The notes under the pieces: generated by a model
The model's database searches: none
What the model was told of the DNA's origin: nothing
The model's input: the letters and a program-made list of their open reading frames with translations, nothing else
Made by a program: the position numbers and the translations under genes
NCBI RefSeq assembly: GCF_003344535.1
Contig: NZ_QPKS01000003.1
Location: forward strand, 62,001-126,000
DNA: 64,000 nt
Direction: 5' to 3'
DNA from: Exiguobacterium flavidum
GTDB lineage: Bacteria > Bacillota > Bacilli > Exiguobacteriales > Exiguobacteriaceae
Shown: piece after piece, positions 29,790 to 38,588 of the stretch
How the letters are laid out: each line of letters begins with the position of its first letter
Numbering within the stretch: the stretch's first letter is position 1

Positions 29790-30262
29790 AGCTCACCACG
29801 CCGGAGCTCGAAGTGACGAAGGATTTCCTCTTGCCGCTTCGTCATGACTGCTTCATCCGCCGGTTCGATGTGGTCGTATCCGAGCAGGTGCATGAATCCG
29901 TGGACGGCCAGGAACCCGAGTTCCCGTTCGAAGCGATGACCGTAGTCAGCCGCCTGCTCCTTGCATCGTTCGACGGAAATGATCAAGTCCCCGAGCAGGA
30001 TCGGTTCATCCTCCCCCAGTTCGAAGTCGATCTCATCTTCGCCGAGCTCCTCCATGGCGAACGAGATGACGTCGGTTGCCTGATCCTTCCCACGCCAGTC
30101 GCGGTTGATTTCACGGATTTCCTCGTTCGTCACGAAAGTCACGGACACTTCGCTGTTCTTGTCGATTCCCTCCTGATCAGCCGCATAACCGAGAATCGCC
30201 TCGACGAGTTCGATTTGGTCAGATGTCAGCAAAGTTTGTTCGTCTGTCATGTAGATATTCAT
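29786..30262 (-). CDS. ybeY: Endoribonuclease YbeY
   Basis: 16S rRNA maturation and quality-control RNase. 158 residues with the zinc motif HGFMHLLGYDH (HxxxHxxxxxH) near residue 124 and ATDVISFAMEE upstream of it. Overlaps both pgpH and dgkA by four bases. Confidence 0.95.
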   Translation of the reverse strand: MNIYMTDEQTLLTSDQIELVEAILGYAADQEGIDKNSEVSVTFVTNEEIREINRDWRGKDQATDVISFAMEELGEDEIDFELGEDEPILLGDLIISVERCKEQAADYGHRFERELGFLAVHGFMHLLGYDHIEPADEAVMTKRQEEILRHFELRRGEL

Positions 30263-32316
30263 AAAGTAGCCTCTTTCTTGAGTTCAGGATATTCGATGCG
30301 TTGATGGAACAGGCCGGATAACGTCGTGCATGCACTTTCACCGACCCGGTTGATGTCCTGCGTCGTGATCGGACACTCGTCGAACTGTCCATCCATGACC
30401 TTCTCACGGATGATATGGGCGACGAGCTTCCGGATGCCCTCTTCTGTAGGCGCCTTCATCGAGCGGACCGCGGCCTCGATCGAATCGACGATCATGATGA
30501 CGGCGGCCTCGCGTGTCCGCGGCTTGGGTCCCGGATAACGGAAATCGCCTTCTGCCACTTCTCCCTTTTCCTCCGCTTTGACATAGAAATAGCGGAGAAG
30601 GGAAGTCCCGTGATGTTCCCGGCAAATATCGATGATCGCTCGCGGAAGCTTGTACTGGGTCAGAAGATCAGCACCATCGGTCGTATGCGCCAGGATGACA
30701 CGCGCCGATTCGATCGGCTCTAGCCTGTCATGCGGGTTGATGCCATGCTGGTTCTCGATGAAGTAAAGCGGCCGTCTCGTCTTTCCGAGGTCATGGTAGT
30801 AGGCTCCGACCCGTGCCAGCAGTCCGTCCGCACCGATCGTTTCACAAGCCGTCTCAGCCAGGTTCGCGACCATCATGCTGTGATGGTACGTACCGGGCGC
30901 TTCGACGAGCAGCTTCTTCAGGAGCGGATGCGTCGGATTCAACAGCTCAAGCAACCGGGTCGGTGCGAGAATCCCGAATGTCATCTCAAGGAACGGCAAG
31001 ATGCCGATCGCGAGGATCGCGCTGAAGACACCACTAGCGGCGGCAAGGGCGAAGACGAATAGGAATTCACGCCAATCCGCCTGCCAGTTCCGGATCAATT
31101 GAAACGCTCCATACAAGAGGAAATTCGTCAGTCCGATGTAGAGACTGCTTATGAACACACGTCGCCGTGACAAGCTCGATCGCAGGAAGAATGTCGCGAC
31201 CAGCCCGCCGACGACGAGATACAGCGAGACGATGAAACTGAAATTCTGATTCGTGCTGAAGAAGAACGTGCCGGCAAGCGCAGTGAAGAATACGCTCGCG
31301 AGTGCCACCCGCTCATTCATCAAGTTACGCAGTACGAGAGCAGAGAATGCGGTCGGTGTCGCAAGGAACAGATAGGTCGACACGTCATCCGTCAAATAAG
31401 CGATCGCGTAAGTGATCAGCAGCTGAGCCGTGATGACGATATATACGAGACTGAATATCTTCACTTGCCCCATCTTCGAATAACGAGGTTCTGAACGATT
31501 TATGAACAGGACGAGGAGCAACGTCATCATGGCGCTGAACAGGAGCGTGCCAATCAGCGGCTTGATCTTTTGCTGCTCACTGACGAGGCCCGTCAGTTCG
31601 AGTTGCCGGTAAGCATCCTGACTGATCACCTCGCCACGTTTGACGAGAACTTCGCCTTCAGAGATGATGATCGGCTCGACCTGGTCGCTCGCCTGCCTTT
31701 TCAACAGTTCCGTTCTCTCGGAGTCGTAGACATAGTTCGTCACGATCAGTTGATCCGTCAATGACTTCGCGATCGCTTCAAACGAGAACGACAGCAGGGA
31801 ACGGTCGACGACAGCTCTCGCGTCTTCACGCGCTTTCGCGACTTCACCGCCGCCTGAAGCGATCCGCTCTTTCATCGTCTCCTCGATCGCTGTGACCGTC
31901 ACATCCTTGACTGCATCCCTCGAGCCCTTGGCGGACCTTGCGAGCAGACGAAGTTCCTCGTCCTTCAGCAGGCTTTCGGCTTCCGTGCCACGTAGTCGTT
32001 GCTTCACTTTCGCGAAGTCGCTCCCCTTCTCGACCCCATCGAACGCTGCGAATAACTGTTCCGCCTTCGCGATCTGCTGCGAAGCGAACTCCTTCTTCAC
32101 TGTATACTGGCCGACTACGGATGAGACCATCTCGTCCCGCAGTTCCGAGGTCGCCGCCTTGTCCTCGACGGTCAGCGGGGAACGGATGTCCTCGTTCGCA
32201 ATCGAGAACATTTCTGATTGGATCGTTGCCGGACGCACGCTGACGTACATCAAGCTTGTCACTATTAGATAAAGACCGAGCGTCAAGAGCGTGACTCGGA
32301 CATTCAGCTTACGCAT
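30259..32316 (-). CDS. pgpH: 7TM-HD cyclic-di-AMP phosphodiesterase PgpH
   Basis: 685 residues: N-terminal helix, an extracytoplasmic domain (about 40-260), seven membrane helices (about 265-450), then a cytoplasmic HD domain with YHHSMMVANLAE and GAYYHDLGKTRRP. The family breaks down c-di-AMP, which governs potassium and wall homeostasis. The ATG at 32316 has AGGGAGG 6-7 nt upstream. It lies between phoH and ybeY, the position of yqfF. Confidence 0.94.
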   Translation of the reverse strand: MRKLNVRVTLLTLGLYLIVTSLMYVSVRPATIQSEMFSIANEDIRSPLTVEDKAATSELRDEMVSSVVGQYTVKKEFASQQIAKAEQLFAAFDGVEKGSDFAKVKQRLRGTEAESLLKDEELRLLARSAKGSRDAVKDVTVTAIEETMKERIASGGGEVAKAREDARAVVDRSLLSFSFEAIAKSLTDQLIVTNYVYDSERTELLKRQASDQVEPIIISEGEVLVKRGEVISQDAYRQLELTGLVSEQQKIKPLIGTLLFSAMMTLLLVLFINRSEPRYSKMGQVKIFSLVYIVITAQLLITYAIAYLTDDVSTYLFLATPTAFSALVLRNLMNERVALASVFFTALAGTFFFSTNQNFSFIVSLYLVVGGLVATFFLRSSLSRRRVFISSLYIGLTNFLLYGAFQLIRNWQADWREFLFVFALAAASGVFSAILAIGILPFLEMTFGILAPTRLLELLNPTHPLLKKLLVEAPGTYHHSMMVANLAETACETIGADGLLARVGAYYHDLGKTRRPLYFIENQHGINPHDRLEPIESARVILAHTTDGADLLTQYKLPRAIIDICREHHGTSLLRYFYVKAEEKGEVAEGDFRYPGPKPRTREAAVIMIVDSIEAAVRSMKAPTEEGIRKLVAHIIREKVMDGQFDECPITTQDINRVGESACTTLSGLFHQRIEYPELKKEATL

Positions 32317-32343
32317 CTTTCGCCCTCCCTGATTTTCGTGCAC

Positions 32344-33306
32344 TTATTTGATTTCTTGACTGTAGGCGTCGATGATCTTTCGCACGAGCGGATGCCGTAC
32401 GACGTCGCCTGAAGTGAAGTGTTCGAAATGAATTCCGCGAACTCCGGACAAAAGATGGAGCGCCTCTTGCAAGCCGGAAGCCTTTCCTTTCGGCAGGTCG
32501 ACTTGGGTCAAGTCACCCGTGACGATCATCTTCGAATGAAAACCAAGACGCGTCAGAAACATCTTCATTTGTTCGCGTGTCGTATTCTGCGCTTCATCCA
32601 GGATGACGAAAGCATGTTCAAGCGTCCGTCCACGCATGTAAGCAAGCGGCGCGATCTCAATGACGCCTCTTTCGATCAGGCGGTTCGTATGTTCCACACC
32701 GAGAATGTCATGCAATGCGTCGTAAAGAGGTCGCAAGTACGGATCGACCTTTTCCTTCAAATCACCTGGCAAGAAACCTAGACTCTCTCCCGCCTCGACA
32801 GCGGGACGCGTCAGGACAAGACGTTTGACGGTGCCTTCCTTGAGCGCTTTCGCAGCCATCACGACCGCGAGATATGTCTTCCCTGTACCGGCTGGACCAA
32901 TCCCAAACGACAGGTCGCATCGTTCGATCCCCCGAACATAACGTGCCTGACCGAGCGTCTTCGGGCGGAGCGGCTTCCCTTTGTGGTTCGTATGGACGAC
33001 CGTCTCGTACAGTTCAAGCAATTCATCGACACGGTCCTGTCGCGCGAGCTGAATCGCACTCGTTGCGTCTCTTTCACTGAGGACGGCCCCCCGGCCGACC
33101 AGTTGCTTCAGCACACGAATGACGTCACGCGCGAGGACGACAGCTTCTTCAACCGGCGCTTGAACGATCAACTCGTCCCCACGGTGCGTCAGCAGGACAT
33201 CAAGTTCCGCCTCGATCGTCTTCAATACGGCATCATTCGGACCAACGAACGCTTGGATTTGATCCGCGTTCGAGAAAAGAAATGGAATTCGTTCATTAAA
33301 TGTCAC
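32344..33306 (-). CDS. phoH: PhoH family ATPase
   Basis: 320 residues with a PhoH P-loop domain: GPAGTGKTYLAV (Walker A), FVILDEAQNTT (Walker B) and TGDLTQVDLP. Probably an RNA-linked ATPase; its exact role is unknown. GTG start with GGGGG about 11 nt upstream. First gene of the phoH-pgpH-ybeY-dgkA-cdd-era-recO run. Confidence 0.93.
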   Translation of the reverse strand: MTFNERIPFLFSNADQIQAFVGPNDAVLKTIEAELDVLLTHRGDELIVQAPVEEAVVLARDVIRVLKQLVGRGAVLSERDATSAIQLARQDRVDELLELYETVVHTNHKGKPLRPKTLGQARYVRGIERCDLSFGIGPAGTGKTYLAVVMAAKALKEGTVKRLVLTRPAVEAGESLGFLPGDLKEKVDPYLRPLYDALHDILGVEHTNRLIERGVIEIAPLAYMRGRTLEHAFVILDEAQNTTREQMKMFLTRLGFHSKMIVTGDLTQVDLPKGKASGLQEALHLLSGVRGIHFEHFTSGDVVRHPLVRKIIDAYSQEIK

Positions 33307-33395
33307 TTTAAAGTGTGCCCCCTAATAAGAGTAGTCGTCGTTTAGAATCAACTCGTATATTTGTCTTCTTCACTTTACCATTTCAGACCCGAGAC

Positions 33396-33425
33396 TTGAA
33401 GGATTATGAACACACGTTCCTTCAA
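33396..33425 (-). repeat. Inverted repeat in the phoH leader
   Basis: Perfect 8-bp arms TTGAAGGA and TCCTTCAA around a 14-base loop, about 90 bases upstream of phoH. Possible 5' RNA hairpin; no T-run follows. Confidence 0.4.
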
Positions 33426-33472
33426 CGGAGGAGGACTCTCAGCCGTTCCCAGTATATATGTCACTGAACAGG

Positions 33473-33508
33473 AAAAGGTGATGCCGAATTCACTCGGCAT
33501 CACCTTTT
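33473..33508. terminator. Terminator downstream of the nfeD-floA unit
   Basis: Arms AAAAGGTGATGCCGA and TCGGCATCACCTTTT around a 6-base loop: a perfect 15-bp stem, between the 147-aa gene and phoH. Confidence 0.88.
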
Positions 33509-33570
33509 CCACTGTCTCACTTCCCTGTCAATCGCTTCGGAGCAGCCCCTTGGACCGGGCAGGAGCCGAT

Positions 33571-34014
33571 CTACTTTCTTCCTTTGCGCCTCGACACGGG
33601 CCCTTCGAGTATCTCGTTCCAGATGATCGCTTGACGGATTTGTTCCTTCGACATTTTGACCGGACGTCTTTCATTTGCCCGCATCTCTGCTGCTTCGTCC
33701 GAAAAGACATCCGGTATGCTGCCGATGTCCGTCTTGGGATCCGGTACGGAGCGGACGCGGACGCGCTCCGGCATCCGTTCAGGCATACGATTCTCGACCT
33801 GTTCCACCTTCCGTTCGCTTCTCCTCCGGACAGGTGGTGGTGACGCTTGCTGCTCGATTTTCTCCTCAGCCTCGTTCACCATACGCTTCACATACTCACC
33901 GAACTCCTTCGAAGGGGTTCTTTTTTCTTCCGAACCCTTCTTGTCCGCGAGTTTCGAGACGGCAGAGATGATCCCGAAGACGATCAAGAGACCGACCCAT
34001 AGAAATTCACCCAT
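33571..34014 (-). CDS. Membrane-anchored hypothetical protein
   Basis: 147 residues: one N-terminal membrane helix (about 3-20), a charged, proline- and arginine-rich middle (ASPPPVRRRSERK, MPERMPERVRVR), and a conserved-looking tail KEQIRQAIIWNEILEGP. Such a QAIILSEILGPP-like tail ends many Bacillota membrane proteins. I do not recognise a family. It follows floA by 17 bases and occupies the place where B. subtilis has yqfB-yqfC-yqfD. A partner of the FloA membrane microdomain is possible but unproven. Confidence 0.7.
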   Translation of the reverse strand: MGEFLWVGLLIVFGIISAVSKLADKKGSEEKRTPSKEFGEYVKRMVNEAEEKIEQQASPPPVRRRSERKVEQVENRMPERMPERVRVRSVPDPKTDIGSIPDVFSDEAAEMRANERRPVKMSKEQIRQAIIWNEILEGPVSRRKGRK

Positions 34015-34031
34015 CGACGCTCACCACTCTC

Positions 34032-35015
34032 TCACTGCGTGTCGTTCGGAGAAGCTTGACCACCGATCGACTGACGCATTTTCGTGTCTGCCGTGACGTT
34101 CAGATAGTTCGCATAGTCCATGACACCGAAATTCCCGTCACGAAGCGCTTCTGCGATCGCAAGCGGCACTTCCGCTTCCGCCGCAACGACCTTCGCGCGC
34201 ATCTCTTCTACGCGTGACTTCATTTCCTGTTCGCTCGCGATCGCCATCGCACGGCGTTCTTCCGCCTTCGCCTGTGCGATTTTCTTATCCGCTTCCGCCT
34301 GGTCAGCCTGCAAGACCGCCCCGATGTTCTTTCCGACATCGATATCGGCGATGTCGATCGACAAAATCTCAAAAGCCGTACCGGAGTCGAGTCCCTTCGC
34401 AAGGACGGTCCGGGAGATCATGTCCGGGTTCTCGAGGACTTGTTTCTGATCCTGACACGAACCGATCGTCGAGACGACACCTTCACCTACCCGGGCGATG
34501 ACCGTCTCTTCGCCGGCACCGCCGACGAGACGTTCGATGTTCGCACGGACCGTGATTCGCGCTTTCGCCTTCACTTCGATCCCGTTCATGGCGACACCTG
34601 CGATGAACGGCGTCTCGATTACTTTCGGGTTAACAGACATTTGAACGGCCTCGAGGACATTCCGTCCGGCAAGGTCGATTGCAGCCGCACGCTCGAAACT
34701 GAGGTCGATGTCGGCACGGTGTGCTGCGATCAATGCATTGACGACGCGGTCGACGTTACCACCAGCAAGATAGTGGCTTTCGAGCTGGTTCGTGTTGAGG
34801 TTGATCCCCGCTTTGACGGCTTTGATCAATGGATTGACGATTTTCGACGGTGTGACCCGGCGAAGACGCATCCCGACGAGCGTGAAGATCGACACGCGCA
34901 CACCGGCCGCAAGGGAACTGATCCAAAGCGGGATCGGGACGAGCGTGAAGAACAGAGTCAGGAAAATCAAGATTCCGCCCGCGACGAGCAATACTGTCAG
35001 CAATTCAGTTGTCAT
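34032..35015 (-). CDS. floA: Flotillin-like protein FloA
   Basis: 327 residues: an N-terminal membrane hairpin (about 7-50), an SPFH-like domain, and an Ala/Glu-rich helical region ([32 protein letters not shown]). Scaffold of functional membrane microdomains. The ATG at 35015 has AAGGAGG upstream and overlaps the nfeD stop, the usual flotillin-NfeD pair. Confidence 0.95.
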   Translation of the reverse strand: MTTELLTVLLVAGGILIFLTLFFTLVPIPLWISSLAAGVRVSIFTLVGMRLRRVTPSKIVNPLIKAVKAGINLNTNQLESHYLAGGNVDRVVNALIAAHRADIDLSFERAAAIDLAGRNVLEAVQMSVNPKVIETPFIAGVAMNGIEVKAKARITVRANIERLVGGAGEETVIARVGEGVVSTIGSCQDQKQVLENPDMISRTVLAKGLDSGTAFEILSIDIADIDVGKNIGAVLQADQAEADKKIAQAKAEERRAMAIASEQEMKSRVEEMRAKVVAAEAEVPLAIAEALRDGNFGVMDYANYLNVTADTKMRQSIGGQASPNDTQ

Positions 35016-35521
35016 GTGAGTGATTCCTCCTTCGTTTTTGCGATCCTTACGATGACTCGGCCGTGCGTCACTTCCTTGACGACGACCTCTTCACCCGCAC
35101 CGATGAAGCTTCCTTCAGTCACCGCATCGACCCGTTCCCCGTTGATCTCGATGATTCCGGCAGGCCGGAGAGGAGTCAGCGCCACGCCTGTCTGGTTCGT
35201 AAGCAATTCGCGCGGCTGGTGCGAAGAATAACCTTTCTCTCTAGAAGTGGAATCCGTCAAAATCAATCCCTTCCACAACAGTGACTGATTCGATTGGAGT
35301 CTTCGATATGCCCAGTACCCGATCGCAAGCGTCAAGAAGACGGCGAGTCCGATCGCAAGTCCAAGCTGTCCGACTGTCGCCCCTGCCATGACGAGGCTCG
35401 CGATGACAGCACCGATTCCAATGACACCGAACAATCCGAAACCTGTCACGAATATCTCGATGAGCAGCATGATGATCCCGATTAAAAATACAGCAAGGAT
35501 CGTTCCTAAGCCGAATGACAT
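35012..35521 (-). CDS. NfeD family membrane protein (short form)
   Basis: About 169 residues: membrane helices (about 4-70), then a C-terminal OB fold (about 100-165) with [30 protein letters not shown]. The N-terminal ClpP-like protease domain present in B. subtilis YqeZ (about 437 aa) is absent; this is the short NfeD1b type. The ATG at 35521 is preferred to a GTG 12 bases earlier that overlaps the AAGGGG site. Coupled to floA. Confidence 0.88.
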   Translation of the reverse strand: MSFGLGTILAVFLIGIIMLLIEIFVTGFGLFGVIGIGAVIASLVMAGATVGQLGLAIGLAVFLTLAIGYWAYRRLQSNQSLLWKGLILTDSTSREKGYSSHQPRELLTNQTGVALTPLRPAGIIEINGERVDAVTEGSFIGAGEEVVVKEVTHGRVIVRIAKTKEESLT

Positions 35522-35651
35522 CAGCTCATTCACCCCTTTTTCCAGAAAGTAGACGCACGAATCATTATGGTTCGACTGTTACATCCATTATATACGCAAA
35601 GCGACGGGAAAAGGTTTCACGATGCGTTAATTTTCAGATAATTTCACACAC

Positions 35652-35681
35652 AAAAAAACAGGTGCCGGATTGGCACCTGTT
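35652..35681 (-). terminator. Terminator of rpsU-yqeY
   Basis: Minus strand ACAGGTGCC and GGCACCTGT followed by TTTTTTT, immediately after the yqeY stop. Confidence 0.88.
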
Positions 35682-35683
35682 CA

Positions 35684-36136
35684 TCATGCTTGTTTCAATC
35701 GTTCCTTGACGAGACGATTGATCAATGCGCCGTCCGCCTTGCCTTTCAGCTGGCCAATGACGACACCCATCACTTTTCCCATGTCGGAAGGAGCCGAAGC
35801 ACCCGTCTTCGCAATTGCTGCGTCGACGACCTCTTTGACTTCTTCTTCAGAAAGCTGTTCTGGCATATAAGCTTCGAGCACGATTATCTCTGCTTGAATT
35901 TTCTCGACGAGGTCAGGACGACCAGCGCTTTCGAATTCTCGGAGGGAGTCGTTGCGCTGCTTCATCTCACGTGCGAGCACGGTGAGTTCCTCCTCATCAG
36001 ATAATTCTTGCTTCCCGAGTTTAATCGCTTCATTTTGCAGGGACGATTTCACCATGCGGATCGTCGTCAGACGGTCCTTTGCTTTCGCACGCATGGCTTC
36101 CTTCATATCCACTGTCAAACGCTCTTGAAGACTCAT
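35684..36136 (-). CDS. yqeY: GatB/YqeY domain protein
   Basis: 150 residues, the stand-alone tail domain of GatB-type amidotransferases: [28 protein letters not shown] and [28 protein letters not shown]. Suspected of tRNA binding; role unknown. Follows rpsU by 21 bases, as in Bacillus. Confidence 0.93.
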   Translation of the reverse strand: MSLQERLTVDMKEAMRAKAKDRLTTIRMVKSSLQNEAIKLGKQELSDEEELTVLAREMKQRNDSLREFESAGRPDLVEKIQAEIIVLEAYMPEQLSEEEVKEVVDAAIAKTGASAPSDMGKVMGVVIGQLKGKADGALINRLVKERLKQA

Positions 36137-36157
36137 GAGGATACACCCTCTCTAACG

Positions 36158-36331
36158 TTAGAACTTCTTACGCTTACGCGCAGCCTCCGATTTAAGCTTA
36201 CGTTTTACACTTGGTTTTTCGTAGTGTTTGCGTTTACGAACCTCTGCAAGCGTACCATCTTTTGAAACACCACGTTTGAAGCGGCGAAGAGCATCTTCAA
36301 GTGATTCATTTTTACGTACACGAGTTTCCAC
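36158..36331 (-). CDS. rpsU: 30S ribosomal protein S21
   Basis: 57 residues, reading [20 protein letters not shown] and ending in a highly basic [18 protein letters not shown] start with GGAGGG 7 nt upstream. S21 helps initiation by exposing the 16S 3' end. The gene also contains codons typical of highly expressed genes (CGT, AAA, GAA, CTT) unlike its GC-rich neighbours. First gene of rpsU-yqeY. Confidence 0.97.
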   Translation of the reverse strand: METRVRKNESLEDALRRFKRGVSKDGTLAEVRKRKHYEKPSVKRKLKSEAARKRKKF

Positions 36332-36368
36332 TAGTTTTCCCTCCCTCCGATATTACCGACTAAAGGAA

Positions 36369-36383
36369 ACGTGTCAGACACGT
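36369..36383. repeat. Perfect palindrome at the rpsU transcription start
   Basis: ACGTGTC A GACACGT, a perfect inverted repeat lying directly downstream of the rpsU -10, at the likely transcription start. It could be an operator or a 5'-end hairpin. Confidence 0.7.
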
Positions 36384-36391
36384 CATACAAC

Positions 36392-36420
36392 ATTATAGTA
36401 GGAATATACAGAATGGTCAA
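36392..36420 (-). promoter_or_regulatory. Promoter of rpsU-yqeY
   Basis: Minus strand TTGACC (36415-36420), 17 bases, TATAAT (36392-36397): near-perfect SigA promoter. Confidence 0.88.
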
Positions 36421-36634
36421 TAGTTGATTGACCTGTTCTTCCTGACCGGTCATATGCCTTTTATATTCCCTTATCGTCTCATGTCCTTCCTCGTTTGACA
36501 ACCATTTCTCACAGCTGAAATTCATTTCAATTGAAATATCGATGTAACCGCTTTCGTAATGGAATTGAAATGTTTTGTCAATTCGGTGAACATTGTGTAA
36601 GAATGGAGACATTACGTTTGCAAGGAGTGGAACT
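36421..36634. other. AT-rich intergenic stretch upstream of the DAACS symporter
   Basis: No gene seen. It contains the perfect 14-bp palindrome ATTTCAATTGAAAT (36524-36537) and a second AATTGAAAT downstream, suggesting operator sites for the symporter gene. A weak promoter TTGTCA-17-TAAGAA may lie just before the symporter start. Base composition is clearly more AT-rich than the flanking genes. Confidence 0.4.
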
Positions 36635-37894
36635 ATGAAAGAAGCAAAACGCATCCTTTGGGGTCTAGCGCTCGGAATCGTCGTCGGTCTCGTCCTCGCT
36701 GCCCTGCCGGATAAATCGATTTATACGAAAATCGATCTATACGCATTGAAACCGCTTGGGACGATTTTCCTGAACTTGATCAAGATGCTCGTCGTGCCGA
36801 TCGTCTTCTTCTCGATCGCACTCGGTGTCATGGGTCTCGGCAATCCGAGGGAGCTCGGACGTGTCGGCGGCAAGGCGATCGGATACTTCCTGACGACGAC
36901 GGCAGTCGCCATCGTCATCGCACTCGCACTCGCCTTGATCGTCAAACCGGGTGAGCGCGGTATCTTCGTCACGGAAGGACTGAAGAATGAAGTGGGAGAA
37001 ATTCCTGACACGAGCCTCATCGGCACGATCACCGGGATGTTCCCGACGAACCCGATCGCTTCGATGGCGGAAGGCAACATGTTGCAGATCATCGTCTTCA
37101 GCGTCTTCATCGGGTTCGGGATCACGTTCCTCGGAAACAAGGTCCCTGTCCTTCGCCAGTTCATCGAGCAAGGCAACGATCTGATGACCTACCTGATCGG
37201 TCTCGTCATGAAGTTCGCACCAATCGGCGCGTTCGCATTGATCGCTTCCGCTGTCGGATCACAAGGATTCGATTCATTGAAAGCGATGTTCTGGTACATG
37301 ATCGTCGTCATCGGTGCGCTCATCCTCCATTCAGTCATCACTTATGGCTCGACCGTCGCATTGATCGGCAAGATGAACCCGTTCTTCTTCTTCAGGAAGT
37401 TCGCACCGGTCATGTTGTTCGCCTTCTCGACGTCATCGTCGAATGCGACGCTCCCTGTCGCCATGCAGACTGCGCAGAAGGAATTGAAGGTGCCGCGCTC
37501 CGTCTCTAGCTTCGTCCAGCCCCTCGGTGCGACGATCAACATGGACGGTACGGCAATCATGCAGGGTGTCGCGACCGTCTTCATCGCGCAAGTCTATAGC
37601 CAGGAGCTTACCGTCGCTCAGCTCGCGACTGTCGTCCTGACGGCAGTGCTCGCTTCGGTCGGAACGGCCGGTGTACCAGGGGTCGGCCTCGTCATGTTGA
37701 CGATGGTCCTCCAGTCCGTCAACCTTCCCGTCGAAGGAATCGCCCTCATCCTCGGCGTCGACCGTCTGCTCGACATGATGCGGACGGCCGTCAACATCAC
37801 GGGTGACGCGGCATGCGCCGTCGTCGTCTCTAAATCGGAAGAGAAGAACCTCTCTGCCGAAGAGGACGAGGACGAAGAAGAACAGTACGCCTAA
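36635..37894 (+). CDS. Dicarboxylate/amino acid:cation symporter (DAACS, GltP-like)
   Basis: 419-residue membrane transporter of the glutamate/aspartate family. Visible are the serine-rich re-entrant loop (FSTSSSNATLPVAMQTAQ), the NMDGT motif and HP2/TM8 GVPGVGLVMLTMVL with DRLLDMMRTAVNITGDA. The substrate could be glutamate, aspartate or C4-dicarboxylate; sequence alone does not decide. The acidic tail (EEDEDEEEQ) is unusual. The ATG at 36635 has AAGGAG 7 nt upstream. Confidence 0.92.
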   Translation: MKEAKRILWGLALGIVVGLVLAALPDKSIYTKIDLYALKPLGTIFLNLIKMLVVPIVFFSIALGVMGLGNPRELGRVGGKAIGYFLTTTAVAIVIALALALIVKPGERGIFVTEGLKNEVGEIPDTSLIGTITGMFPTNPIASMAEGNMLQIIVFSVFIGFGITFLGNKVPVLRQFIEQGNDLMTYLIGLVMKFAPIGAFALIASAVGSQGFDSLKAMFWYMIVVIGALILHSVITYGSTVALIGKMNPFFFFRKFAPVMLFAFSTSSSNATLPVAMQTAQKELKVPRSVSSFVQPLGATINMDGTAIMQGVATVFIAQVYSQELTVAQLATVVLTAVLASVGTAGVPGVGLVMLTMVLQSVNLPVEGIALILGVDRLLDMMRTAVNITGDAACAVVVSKSEEKNLSAEEDEDEEEQYA

Positions 37895-37911
37895 GAAGAA
37901 AATCACCTTTA

Positions 37912-37965
37912 AAAAAGCTGCACCTGTCCCCGAGGCCTCGAAGCCTCAGACAGGTGCAGCTTTTT
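37912..37965. terminator. Long bidirectional terminator
   Basis: 17-bp perfect arms AAAAAGCTGCACCTGTC / GACAGGTGCAGCTTTTT, with a smaller GAGGC/GCCTC stem inside the loop; between the convergent symporter and acetyltransferase genes. Confidence 0.92.
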
Positions 37966-37976
37966 CAGTTCTCCGT

Positions 37977-38537
37977 TCAAGTGAGTCGGACGAAGACGCA
38001 TGTATCCTTCGTTCCACCGCCGTCGACCCGGAGACCTTCCTGCTCGAGGACTGCCTCAAGACGAAAACCGGCCTTCTCAGCGACGCGCCGGCTCGCATGG
38101 TTATCCGAGTCGCAGCGAATCTCGATTCGCTTCGCGCCGAGCTGAGAAAACGCCACCCTGCTCAGTCCCTCGACCGCTTCCGTGACGTACCCCTTTCCCG
38201 TCTCGTTCGTAACTGCCCAGTAACCGATTTCGAACTTCGGGATCGACCAGTTTATGCGCTGCAGACCACTCGAGGCGATGAAACGACCGCTTTCCTTCTC
38301 GAAGACGAGGTAGCGAAGATTGGTCCGGAGAATGAAGTCGGCGATCGCTTGCCTGAGGTTGACCTCGACATCATCGACCGTCTGATCGAGATGGGCGAAC
38401 TCCATCCATGGCTTCAGCTCCTCGAGCGAAGCCTCGATGGCAGCATGGACTGCCTCACCGTCTCCTTTTCGCGGCATCCGGATCAGGAGACGGTCCGTCT
38501 CGAACGATTCCGGCACTTCAATCAATATCGGATTCAT
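37977..38537 (-). CDS. GNAT acetyltransferase, RimJ/RimL-like
   Basis: 186 residues of the Acetyltransf_3 type: TDRLLIRMPRKGDGEAVHAAI at the N-terminus, IGYWAVTNETGKGYVTEAV at the acetyl-CoA site, and RIEIRCDSDNHASRRVAEKAGF. It may acetylate a ribosomal protein N-terminus or another amine; the substrate is unknown. Its GGGGGG ribosome site lies in the 3' arm of a hairpin (38543-38581). Confidence 0.88.
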   Translation of the reverse strand: MNPILIEVPESFETDRLLIRMPRKGDGEAVHAAIEASLEELKPWMEFAHLDQTVDDVEVNLRQAIADFILRTNLRYLVFEKESGRFIASSGLQRINWSIPKFEIGYWAVTNETGKGYVTEAVEGLSRVAFSQLGAKRIEIRCDSDNHASRRVAEKAGFRLEAVLEQEGLRVDGGGTKDTCVFVRLT

Positions 38538-38542
38538 GAAAA

Positions 38543-38581
38543 TTCCCCCCTTGTCTTCATCAGTCTAAGACAAGCGGGGAA
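38543..38581 (-). terminator. Hairpin between pulA and the GNAT gene that hides the GNAT ribosome site
   Basis: Fourteen of 15 positions pair (38543-38557 with 38567-38581). On the minus strand the 3' arm contains GGGGGG and is followed by TTTTC and the GNAT ATG. It can terminate pulA transcription and would block GNAT translation in any read-through RNA. Confidence 0.65.
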
Positions 38582-38588
38582 GATTTCC

